Of a stretch of 6,783 nucleotides of DNA, positions 1-4,731 are shown in pieces; the first letter of the stretch is position 1; the number at the start of each line of letters is the position of its first letter. The translations under genes were made by a program, and so were the position numbers. A model generated the notes under the pieces. The model was not told where the DNA came from and searched no databases. It saw only the letters and a list, made by a program, of their open reading frames with translations. This DNA comes from Candidatus Saccharibacteria bacterium UBA4387 (GTDB taxonomy: Bacteria; Patescibacteriota; Saccharimonadia; Saccharimonadales; Saccharimonadaceae). Where the stretch lies: contig DGRN01000031.1 of NCBI GenBank assembly GCA_002391075.1, positions 1 to 6,783 on the forward strand, read 5' to 3'.

Positions 1-23
1 TCAATACCAATAATTTTACCCAT
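1..23 (-). CDS. dnaK: DnaK (Hsp70 chaperone), N-terminal fragment
   Basis: Only the first seven codons and part of the eighth are in the window. Read on the minus strand from the ATG at 23-21 they give MGKIIGI followed by the start of an Asp codon. This matches the very conserved DnaK opening, which begins the first phosphate-binding loop of the ATPase domain; GroES and GroEL start differently. DnaK is the cytoplasmic Hsp70 that folds and rescues proteins with DnaJ and GrpE. The identification rests on this short stretch plus strong context: a good Shine-Dalgarno, a consensus promoter and a perfect CIRCE operator, the classic HrcA-controlled heat-shock arrangement. The rest of the gene lies to the left of the window. 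Confidence 0.85.
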
Positions 24-33
24 TTGCTAATTT

Positions 34-40
34 CCTCCTT
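34..40 (-). promoter_or_regulatory. Ribosome binding site of dnaK
   Basis: On the minus strand this reads AAGGAGG, a full Shine-Dalgarno core, 10 nt before the dnaK ATG. It contrasts with several other genes in this window that have no Shine-Dalgarno at all. Confidence 0.85.
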
Positions 41-57
41 TGAAAATTTGCTTATGT

Positions 58-84
58 TTAGCACTCACTCGCAAGGAGTGCTAA
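58..84. promoter_or_regulatory. CIRCE operator (HrcA binding site), perfect
   Basis: The arms TTAGCACTC (58-66) and GAGTGCTAA (76-84) are separated by exactly 9 nt, a perfect match to the CIRCE consensus bound by the heat-shock repressor HrcA. It lies just downstream of the dnaK -10 box, at about +5 to +31 of the predicted transcript. Bound HrcA would therefore block dnaK transcription in the absence of stress. The inverted repeat also falls within the 5' untranslated leader of the mRNA. Confidence 0.95.
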
Positions 85-94
85 ATTTGTATCT

Positions 95-123
95 ATTGTA
101 GCGCGCTAGCACTCGACTGTCAA
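95..123 (-). promoter_or_regulatory. Sigma-70-type promoter of dnaK
   Basis: Read on the minus strand: -35 TTGACA (123-118, perfect), 17-nt spacer, -10 TACAAT (100-95, five of six). The predicted start is near position 88, giving a leader of about 65 nt that carries the CIRCE element and the Shine-Dalgarno. Nothing suggests an alternative heat-shock sigma factor; control appears to be by repression. Confidence 0.9.
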
Positions 124-132
124 GTCTGCTAA
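106..132. promoter_or_regulatory. Second, degenerate CIRCE-like inverted repeat
   Basis: CTAGCACTC (106-114), 9 nt, GTCTGCTAA (124-132). The left arm matches the CIRCE consensus at 8 of 9 positions and the right arm at 7 of 9, with the correct 9-nt spacing. The dnaK -35 box (118-123) lies inside the spacer, so a protein bound here would cover the core promoter. Its centre is 48 bp from that of the perfect CIRCE. Whether HrcA binds it is inference. Confidence 0.6.
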
Positions 133-141
133 TGCACTTTT

Positions 142-170
142 TTGCAAGTTTTTGACGAATTGTGTATTAT
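142..170 (+). promoter_or_regulatory. Probable promoter of the deoxyribosyltransferase gene
   Basis: TTGCAA (142-147, four of six), 17-nt spacer, TATTAT (165-170, five of six). The predicted start is near 177, leaving a leader of about 40 nt with a strong Shine-Dalgarno. It is divergent from the dnaK promoter and lies only about 20 bp beyond that promoter's -35 box, so HrcA at the degenerate CIRCE could conceivably affect it. Confidence 0.6.
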
Positions 171-203
171 AGAGAACATAGCTTTCGAGCTAAGTACTTC
201 TAG

Positions 204-212
204 GGAGGTGAT
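204..212 (+). promoter_or_regulatory. Ribosome binding site that decides a GTG start
   Basis: GGAGGTGAT is a nine-base match to the complement of the usual 16S rRNA 3' end. It ends 3 nt before the GTG at 216, with the GGAGG core 7 nt away. This supports the GTG as the true start of the following gene. Confidence 0.85.
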
Positions 213-215
213 TGT

Positions 216-683
216 GTGAGTATCAGAGGAAGAATCTACATCGCCGGACCAAGCGTTTTCGCGCCGGATGCGTTAGAGATCGGAAAAAGATACAAAGAAA
301 TCTGCAAAAAGCACGGTTTTATTGGCTTTTATCCACTGGACGCGAGCGGAAAACTCGATAGTCGCGGCATCTTCCGCGCGAACAAATCACACATCGACGA
401 GGCTGATATCATTGTGGCCGATATAAATTTCTTTCGCGGCAGCACCGTAGACGACGGAACTGCTTGGGAAATCGGCTACGGATACGCCAAAGGCAAGGAG
501 ATCTTCTGTTATCTCCAAAAAGAAGGCAATCTGATTGAAAAACTCGGCAGGTCAGACGAGAACGGTTATTCGGTCGAAGATTTCGACAATCCGGTCAATC
601 TCATGATTGCGGAAGCCGCCAGAGAAATCATCTATGGCGATTTCGAAGATTGTGTCCGCGCACTCGCTGCACATTATCAGTAA
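216..683 (+). CDS. Nucleoside 2-deoxyribosyltransferase family protein
   Basis: Protein of 155 residues, normal for the family (PF05014), starting at GTG after a very strong Shine-Dalgarno. Visible signatures are the N-terminal strand IYIAGP (7-12), the segment DIIVADINFFRG (64-75), and D-x-G-T-A-W-E-I-G-Y (79-88), in which E85 fits the catalytic nucleophile that forms the deoxyribosyl intermediate. NPVNLM (125-130) matches the active-site N-L-M segment of the Lactobacillus enzymes. Family members exchange the base on 2'-deoxyribonucleosides, or cleave deoxynucleotides, in the cytoplasm for nucleotide salvage. That suits an organism with limited de novo nucleotide synthesis, but the substrate cannot be read from the sequence. 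It is a single-gene unit, divergent from dnaK and closed by a terminator 5 nt after its stop. Confidence 0.88.
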   Translation: MSIRGRIYIAGPSVFAPDALEIGKRYKEICKKHGFIGFYPLDASGKLDSRGIFRANKSHIDEADIIVADINFFRGSTVDDGTAWEIGYGYAKGKEIFCYLQKEGNLIEKLGRSDENGYSVEDFDNPVNLMIAEAAREIIYGDFEDCVRALAAHYQ

Positions 684-688
684 CAAAC

Positions 689-717
689 AAAGGGCCGCCC
701 TCTTGGACGGTCCTTTT
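689..717. terminator. Bidirectional intrinsic terminator
   Basis: The arms 689-700 and 705-716 form a 12-position stem with one G-T wobble and one C-A mismatch, around a TCTT loop. The stem starts with AAA and ends with a TTTT run, so both strands give a hairpin followed by U residues. It sits between two convergent genes: 5 nt after the plus-strand stop and directly after the stop of the minus-strand gene. It can serve both. Confidence 0.85.
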
Positions 718-718
718 G

Positions 719-1309
719 CTACCCTTCGATGAAGCGCTTGTAGCCAGGCCTGGACCAGAGCCAGGCGCCAATGACCGAGCCGGCGGTCGCCGCCAGTAGG
801 TCTAGCATTGTGTCGTCTACGCCCTCAGAGACGAGCGTCTGCATGTGTGTACCAAGAAAAACGTCGCAGCCGTATTCGAAAAATTCCCAAGCTACCGCAA
901 TAGCCATCGAGAAGAACACGATAAAGAGGCCGCGGAATATTTTGGGCGTTTTTGAGGTTTTGAAATAGTTTAGCGCATAGTAGCCGATAATAGAGGTGCC
1001 GACGCCAGACAGAAAGTGTACGACTTTATCGAAAATATACGCAGACAAATCCTTGTACAGATCCATGCAAATACCAAGGTCGAGCGCAACAAAGACGAAG
1101 ACATAATACATAAGCTCAATGCGGAAAAGAATGTTGACTTTGTAGATTTTGCGAATCAGGATTGGCACGAAAGGCAGCAGGAGGCCGGCAATTGCGCCGC
1201 CATATTTGGTATATTCCGGGTCGATAATGCAGCGGATGCCAAAAATAAGAGCCAAGATCCAAAGTAAAATACGGCAGCTCATCAACAGAGCACGTCGGCC
1301 TTTTGTCAT
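719..1309 (-). CDS. YjdF/DUF2238-like integral membrane protein
   Basis: Protein of 196 residues from the ATG at 1309. About six hydrophobic segments can be seen (roughly 8-29, 37-56, 64-82, 96-116, 125-144, 172-190), so it is a cytoplasmic membrane protein. Polar motifs set within the membrane part match the DUF2238/YjdF family (PF09997): D-K-x-x-H-F-L-S-G at 94-102, W-E-x-x-E at 141-145, and D-D-T-M-x-D-L at 165-171. The conserved Asp, His and Glu residues hint at a metal or substrate site, but no function is established for the family. An in-frame TTG at 1339 would add ten residues. It has no Shine-Dalgarno, and an extended -10 box lies between it and the ATG, so a leaderless transcript starting at the ATG is preferred. 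The gene is divergent from the TraX-like gene and convergent with the deoxyribosyltransferase gene. Confidence 0.8.
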   Translation of the reverse strand: MTKGRRALLMSCRILLWILALIFGIRCIIDPEYTKYGGAIAGLLLPFVPILIRKIYKVNILFRIELMYYVFVFVALDLGICMDLYKDLSAYIFDKVVHFLSGVGTSIIGYYALNYFKTSKTPKIFRGLFIVFFSMAIAVAWEFFEYGCDVFLGTHMQTLVSEGVDDTMLDLLAATAGSVIGAWLWSRPGYKRFIEG

Positions 1310-1316
1310 TGAAGAT

Positions 1317-1325
1317 ATTATAACA
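1317..1325 (-). promoter_or_regulatory. Extended -10 promoter, leaderless start of the YjdF-like gene
   Basis: Read on the minus strand this is TGT-TATAAT, an exact extended -10 (TGnTATAAT). Only 7 nt separate it from the ATG at 1309, so the predicted first transcribed base is at or next to the A of the start codon. No Shine-Dalgarno and no good -35 were found; an extended -10 can work without a -35. Confidence 0.75.
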
Positions 1326-1327
1326 TT

Positions 1328-1341
1328 TTTTGGCGCCAAAA
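1328..1341. promoter_or_regulatory. Perfect 14-bp palindrome between divergent promoters, possible operator
   Basis: TTTTGGCGCCAAAA is a perfect palindrome lying directly upstream of the minus-strand extended -10 (1317-1325). It also covers the place where the plus-strand promoter's -35 would be expected. A dimeric regulator bound here could control both divergent membrane-protein genes. I do not recognise it as the site of a known bacterial regulator; the operator role is inference. Confidence 0.45.
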
Positions 1342-1360
1342 CACGAGCATAAAAATATAC

Positions 1361-1366
1361 TATAAT
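1361..1366 (+). promoter_or_regulatory. -10 box, leaderless start of the TraX-like gene
   Basis: A perfect TATAAT ends 6 nt before the ATG at 1373, so the predicted +1 is the A of the start codon. The region upstream of the ATG has no Shine-Dalgarno. The -35 position is A-rich and does not resemble TTGACA; part of it is the 14-bp palindrome. Confidence 0.7.
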
Positions 1367-1372
1367 TAATAT

Positions 1373-2044
1373 ATGCTAAGTTCTGCCGCCTTACAGCTGA
1401 TTGCGATAGTGACGATGATAGTCGACCATACTGCGATTGCGTTTTTTGGCGGCAATCTTTTCATGCGTACAATTGGGCGTGTGGCCTTTCCGGTCTTTGC
1501 GTTTATGATTGCGGAAGGTTTTAGGCATACGCGCTCGGTGCGGAATTATTTTTTGCGGGTTTTATTGATGTCGGTTGCGGCAACTATTCCGGCAGCGCTG
1601 TTTCTACGCTCAGTAAACTACATGCAATCACTGGTCGTGACTTATGGTTTTTGCCTGGCGCTGATTGCGATGTGGGCTTGGAAGCGAGGTGCTTGGTGGA
1701 GATTGTTGATAGTTCCGATTGTCGGGTTTAGTATTTTTGCGCCGATCGATTATAGCGCTTCGAGTGTTCTGCTGCCATTTTTCTTTTATCTGGCGCTGGA
1801 AAAGTTTGCCGATAAGCGCAAAAAGGCCCCGCTTCTAGTGTCGGAGGCTTGTATTATTGTGGCCGACATCGTCCTACTGTCGCTAACTTACAAAAATCTC
1901 TTTTCGCTTGGCATGGTGCTGGCGTTTTTGCCGATTGCGCTTTATAGCGGCAAAAAGGGAATGCGCTTGCCGGCGATTGTCTCGTACGGTCTTTATCCGC
2001 TGCATTTTTTGCTCTTGTATCTGTCGAGGCTGTGGCTGTTTTAA
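1373..2044 (+). CDS. TraX family membrane protein (putative acyltransferase)
   Basis: Protein of 223 residues, very hydrophobic, with roughly seven or eight membrane segments. The N-terminus carries the TraX signature (PF05857): L-Q-L-I-A (7-11), an Asp-His pair (D18-H19), R32, G-R-x-A-F-P (35-40) and E48-G49-F50. Y-P-L-H (208-211) near the C-terminus is also typical. TraX of the F plasmid N-acetylates pilin; chromosomal relatives are of unknown substrate and are thought to be membrane acyltransferases. No conjugation genes are present here, so a plasmid-transfer role is unlikely, and modification of an envelope component is a reasonable guess. The start is chosen from a TATAAT box 6 nt upstream (leaderless). 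The gene ends 17 bp before the stop of the convergent methyltransferase gene. Confidence 0.85.
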   Translation: MLSSAALQLIAIVTMIVDHTAIAFFGGNLFMRTIGRVAFPVFAFMIAEGFRHTRSVRNYFLRVLLMSVAATIPAALFLRSVNYMQSLVVTYGFCLALIAMWAWKRGAWWRLLIVPIVGFSIFAPIDYSASSVLLPFFFYLALEKFADKRKKAPLLVSEACIIVADIVLLSLTYKNLFSLGMVLAFLPIALYSGKKGMRLPAIVSYGLYPLHFLLLYLSRLWLF

Positions 2045-2061
2045 GATAGCGCTTGCCGTAT

Positions 2062-2643
2062 CTAAAAGTCGATAATGGCGAGTCCGGCGCGGAGGCGAAA
2101 TGTTAATTCCGGATTGGCGCTTAGGAACTCGTTGACAGCCTTGGCGCTGCCGGGAAGTTGCGGATTGCGATAGTCGTGAATGATGATTTTTGCGCCCGGT
2201 TGCATTTTGGGAGCCACGAGCGCGAGGCTAGTTTTGATGGATTCGTAAAAATCGCCATCCAGCAGAGCGAAAGAGATTTTTTCCGGCAAATCTGCGACCG
2301 GATCAAGCTCGTCGAACCAGGCTTGCTTGATGACAGGATCTGGCAGTTTGTATTTTTTGAATTTGTGCGCTACTTGGTCTGGCGAAGCTTTAAGCTCGCC
2401 CTCTTTGAAGCGCCAGCCGGCCGCTGACTGGTCGGCGGCGGTTTTTGGCGGAAGACCTGCGAAAGAATCGTAGAGCCATAGCCATTTGTCAGGCTGGTCT
2501 TGCATTTCGCGCGCCAAAATGACCGAGGTGTCACCCTCGTAGCAACCGAATTCAACTACGTCGCCAACCACATCGGAGCTTTTGGCTAGCTCGTCGATAA
2601 TGACGTCAATTTCGCGCTGTGCGATTTGCGAATCGTAACTCAT
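2062..2643 (-). CDS. TylF/macrocin O-methyltransferase-like SAM methyltransferase
   Basis: Protein of 193 residues with a class I methyltransferase fold and the features of the TylF family (PF05711). Motif I for SAM binding is V-V-E-F-G-C-Y-E-G-D-T-S (29-40). The family hallmark Y-D-S-F-A-G-L-P is at 58-65. L-D-G-D-F-Y-E-S (128-135) and I-I-H-D-Y (154-158) supply acidic residues that bind Mg2+ in characterised members. Those members methylate sugar hydroxyls of macrolides and other metabolites; in a small genome, methylation of a surface glycan is more likely, but the substrate is unknown. The ATG overlaps the upstream kinase stop as ATGA, and there is no Shine-Dalgarno of its own, so translation is probably coupled. 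At 193 residues it is somewhat shorter than typical family members (about 220-260). Confidence 0.85.
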   Translation of the reverse strand: MSYDSQIAQREIDVIIDELAKSSDVVGDVVEFGCYEGDTSVILAREMQDQPDKWLWLYDSFAGLPPKTAADQSAAGWRFKEGELKASPDQVAHKFKKYKLPDPVIKQAWFDELDPVADLPEKISFALLDGDFYESIKTSLALVAPKMQPGAKIIIHDYRNPQLPGSAKAVNEFLSANPELTFRLRAGLAIIDF

Positions 2644-3212
2644 GCCAAAAATTTAATCTCGTCAATTAGTTTGGCAAAACGAGCCTTGAAATCTTCGATA
2701 GCGCCAGAATTGTCGACGTAGTAGTCCGCGATGGCGATTGGGCCGCCTTTTTCGAGATTTTCGATTTCATTTACGTCGCGGTCGGCCGCTTCCTGAGCAG
2801 TGAATGGGCGCTCTTTGCGCTCGGCCAGACGCTTGCGGCGGAGGGCTTTTGGCGCTGTGATGGCAACGACGGTCATTTCGGTCGGCCACTCTTTGCGCAG
2901 GATTTTATACTCGGTCCAGCTATAAAGGCCGTCAAGCACAATGCGTTTCTGTCCGGCGTTGATAAGATTTTTCGCCTCTTTGATGGCGCGTTTTACAACA
3001 AAGTCGTCGCCTTCTTCTGCGCGAAGTTTGACGCGGAAGGCTTTTTCCGATTCTGGGGTTCGCTCAATGCCGGCATCTTCAATGGCTTTTAGCACGATAC
3101 CGCCGAAGTAAATTTTGGGGATTTTTTTGTCGGTTAAATAATCAATCGCGGTGGATTTACCGCTGCCCGCCATACCGACAATAGCAAGGATTTTCACATC
3201 TTTACTTTCCAT
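2640..3212 (-). CDS. P-loop nucleotide kinase, dephospho-CoA kinase/UPF0200-like
   Basis: Protein of 190 residues from the ATG at 3212. The P-loop G-M-A-G-S-G-K-S-T is at 13-21, followed by Y-F-G-G (35-38), a conserved R60/R64 pair, a Walker-B-like V-L-D-G (92-95), and an Arg-rich lid region (R-R-K-R-L-A-E-R, about 117-124, then D-R-D). A-D-Y-Y-V-D-N follows near 158-164, where related kinases carry A-D-x-x-I-x-N. This layout is that of small-molecule kinases near dephospho-CoA kinase (CoaE) and the UPF0200 group. The phosphate acceptor cannot be assigned, so no symbol is given. An in-frame GTG at 3218 would add two residues, but it lies one nucleotide from the -10 box and would not be transcribed. 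The gene is the first of a two-gene operon with the methyltransferase. Confidence 0.78.
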   Translation of the reverse strand: MESKDVKILAIVGMAGSGKSTAIDYLTDKKIPKIYFGGIVLKAIEDAGIERTPESEKAFRVKLRAEEGDDFVVKRAIKEAKNLINAGQKRIVLDGLYSWTEYKILRKEWPTEMTVVAITAPKALRRKRLAERKERPFTAQEAADRDVNEIENLEKGGPIAIADYYVDNSGAIEDFKARFAKLIDEIKFLA

Positions 3213-3219
3213 TAACACT

Positions 3220-3228
3220 ATTATATCA
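3220..3228 (-). promoter_or_regulatory. Extended -10 promoter, leaderless start of the kinase-methyltransferase operon
   Basis: Minus strand TGA-TATAAT, an exact extended -10, with 7 nt between it and the ATG at 3212. Predicted transcription starts at or beside the A of that ATG, which fixes the start codon. No Shine-Dalgarno and no clear -35 are present. It is arranged back to back with the plus-strand promoter at 3247-3275. Confidence 0.75.
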
Positions 3229-3246
3229 TGGATTTACCGATTGCGC

Positions 3247-3275
3247 TTGACTTTTCGTCATGCTTATGCTATAAT
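3247..3275 (+). promoter_or_regulatory. Near-consensus plus-strand promoter with no evident sense gene
   Basis: TTGACT (3247-3252, five of six), 17-nt spacer, TGC-TATAAT (3267-3275, perfect extended -10). Transcription would start near 3281-3282 and run antisense into the 3' end of the M16 peptidase gene. An ATG stands at 3281, but the 184-codon frame it opens resembles no family I know and lies almost wholly antisense to the peptidase. A terminator-like hairpin follows immediately. Confidence 0.65.
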
Positions 3276-3285
3276 TAGACATGTG

Positions 3286-3304
3286 GCCCGTTTGGGCATT
3301 TTTT
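3286..3304 (+). terminator. Small GC hairpin with T run directly after a promoter
   Basis: GCCC (3286-3289) pairs with GGGC (3294-3297) around a four-base loop, and A plus six T follow (3298-3304). The form is that of a minimal intrinsic terminator reading plus, but the stem is only four pairs. It begins about 5 nt after the predicted start of the plus-strand promoter, so it could abort that transcript after about 20-25 nt, or merely be chance. No plus-strand gene upstream needs it. Confidence 0.4.
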
Positions 3305-3340
3305 ATTGGGATTGGCGGAACAAAAAGCAGTAGCGTTTTG

Positions 3341-4618
3341 CTAAATAGCGCCCAGAACACGCGTCCAAAGTTCGTCGACAAAACTCTTGTTCATGTTGCC
3401 AACTGTAGCAAGGCCGGCGATGCCAGACTGCATGAATTCTCGCGCCAGCTGCACAATAGTGCTCTTATCTATGCCGGCAATCATTTTTGGCGCATCGGAA
3501 ATCGGTTCGTAAGTGCCGTTCGTAATATAGTTGCGCAGGTAATACATGCTAATCTGATCGGCAGTTTGCGCGAGCATCAGTTGGCGACCAAGCGCATAGT
3601 TGCGAGCTGCCTCGATGTCGACCTCTTGAATATCACCATTAATGACGCGGGCCAGCTCGACCGCTATCAAATCGAAGAGTTCGGCAGCGTTCTCTGCATT
3701 TACTTCGCCGTCAAAATCCCAAGTACTGCTCCAACAGTCGCTCTCCGCATTCGAGCCAATGCCGTAAGCAAGACCGCGCCGGCGAGCTTCGCCAAAAATC
3801 TTCGAACTCATGGTGCCGTTCAGGATATGATTTAGACAGTCCATTGCATACTGTTCCTTCGGCTCGAGTGCGCGCTGGATAATAAACGAAAAACCGAAAC
3901 TGACGTTGCTAGCGTCCTTGCGACGAATCACGACTGGATCGGTGCTGACATAGGCGTTAATTGGCAGATCAAAACGCTCGCCCTCCTTTAGCTCCCAGCC
4001 TTCGAGCATCTGGATAATTTTGCGACGGCGGCCACGCAGGTTGCCAGTGATAACAAACTGCATATTTTGCGCGGTGTGCGTGCGGCGATAATGATCGCGG
4101 ATGTCTTTAAGCTCGATATTATTGATGGTTTTGAGACGCTCGGCATAGGTGAGGACTTTTTCGCCCAATTCTTGCTGAAGTTTCGGCCAGATAAGGCGCG
4201 CATAGTCATTCTGGTAGCCAGTCAGTTCGCTGCGGACATTGCCCTTTTCGGCGGCTAGCTCGTCTTCGTTAAAGCGAGGCTTTGCGATGGCTAGCTCTTG
4301 CAAATGCAGGATGCGGTCCCACTCAAAATCCGCACATTCTGATTCGTAGACGATATAGTAGTCCGAAGTCCAGGCGTTATGATAGGCGCCGTTTTTTGTA
4401 AACTCTGCTTCGTAGGTTTGCTCGTCTTTGAATTCTGCGTTGCGGCCAAAAGCCATGTGCTCCATTAAATGAGCGACCTCATATATTTCGGGTTTCTTGA
4501 CAAATTTGTTGCCAGCCCGAAAAATAACTCGGACGTTCATTACACTGGAGCCAGGGACGTCAATCAGTAGGCCGCGAGCGCCGGATTTTAGGTTGATTTC
4601 TTCGATTGTATGCTTCAT
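3341..4618 (-). CDS. M16 family zinc metallopeptidase, single-domain (M16B) type
   Basis: Protein of 425 residues, the normal size of M16B half-units such as processing-peptidase-like proteins. The inverted zinc motif H-x-x-E-H is complete at 50-54 (H50, E53, H54), and E131 lies 77 residues after H54, the same distance as the third zinc ligand in pitrilysin. E124 fits the further conserved acidic residue, so the catalytic site looks intact. The C-terminal half holds R-R-R-G-L-A-Y-G-I-G-S, typical of the family's second domain. Such enzymes degrade or process peptides and act as dimers, some with an inactive partner; no partner is seen here. There is no signal peptide, so it is probably cytoplasmic. 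The ATG at 4618 has neither a Shine-Dalgarno nor a TATAAT at leaderless distance. It lies 113 bp downstream of secA and may be transcribed from there. Confidence 0.88.
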   Translation of the reverse strand: MKHTIEEINLKSGARGLLIDVPGSSVMNVRVIFRAGNKFVKKPEIYEVAHLMEHMAFGRNAEFKDEQTYEAEFTKNGAYHNAWTSDYYIVYESECADFEWDRILHLQELAIAKPRFNEDELAAEKGNVRSELTGYQNDYARLIWPKLQQELGEKVLTYAERLKTINNIELKDIRDHYRRTHTAQNMQFVITGNLRGRRRKIIQMLEGWELKEGERFDLPINAYVSTDPVVIRRKDASNVSFGFSFIIQRALEPKEQYAMDCLNHILNGTMSSKIFGEARRRGLAYGIGSNAESDCWSSTWDFDGEVNAENAAELFDLIAVELARVINGDIQEVDIEAARNYALGRQLMLAQTADQISMYYLRNYITNGTYEPISDAPKMIAGIDKSTIVQLAREFMQSGIAGLATVGNMNKSFVDELWTRVLGAI

Positions 4619-4677
4619 GTGAGGGATTCAAGCGGCAAGCGCGGCGCGATATCGGACGACACCGCGCACGCTTATGC

Positions 4678-4706
4678 TTGACTTTTTTGGTATTTTGTGA
4701 TATAAT
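4678..4706 (+). promoter_or_regulatory. Near-consensus plus-strand promoter facing the 3' end of secA
   Basis: TTGACT (4678-4683, five of six), 17-nt spacer, TGA-TATAAT (4698-4706, perfect extended -10). The predicted +1 is 4713, which is the A of an ATG. Apart from the leaderless 47-codon frame there (4713-4856), no sense gene is evident. The transcript would be antisense to the secA tail from 4732 onward. It shares the 11-mer GCTTGACTTTT at its -35 with the promoter at 3247. Confidence 0.7.
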
Positions 4707-4731
4707 AGAATTATGTATCCGCTATGCGGGA

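Noticed and set aside
1310..1339. Ten-residue N-terminal extension of the YjdF-like protein from TTG at 1339.
   Set aside because: It has no Shine-Dalgarno, and the extended -10 box at 1317-1325 lies inside it, so it would not be on the predicted transcript.
2044..2063. AGATA/TATCT inverted repeat between the TraX-like and methyltransferase stops.
   Set aside because: Only five A-T-rich pairs with a ten-base loop and no proper T run. The 17-bp gap between these convergent genes holds no convincing terminator.
3321..3340. Weak hairpin just after the M16 stop, minus strand, as its terminator.
   Set aside because: Eight positions with a mismatch, mostly A-T pairs, and the T run is part of the stem with no U tail after it. 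It is too weak to call.
3281..3835. Open 184-codon plus-strand frame starting right after a good promoter.
   Set aside because: It is almost entirely antisense to the well-supported M16 peptidase gene, shows no family motif, and a terminator-like hairpin lies within its first eight codons. The promoter is kept as a feature, the frame is not.
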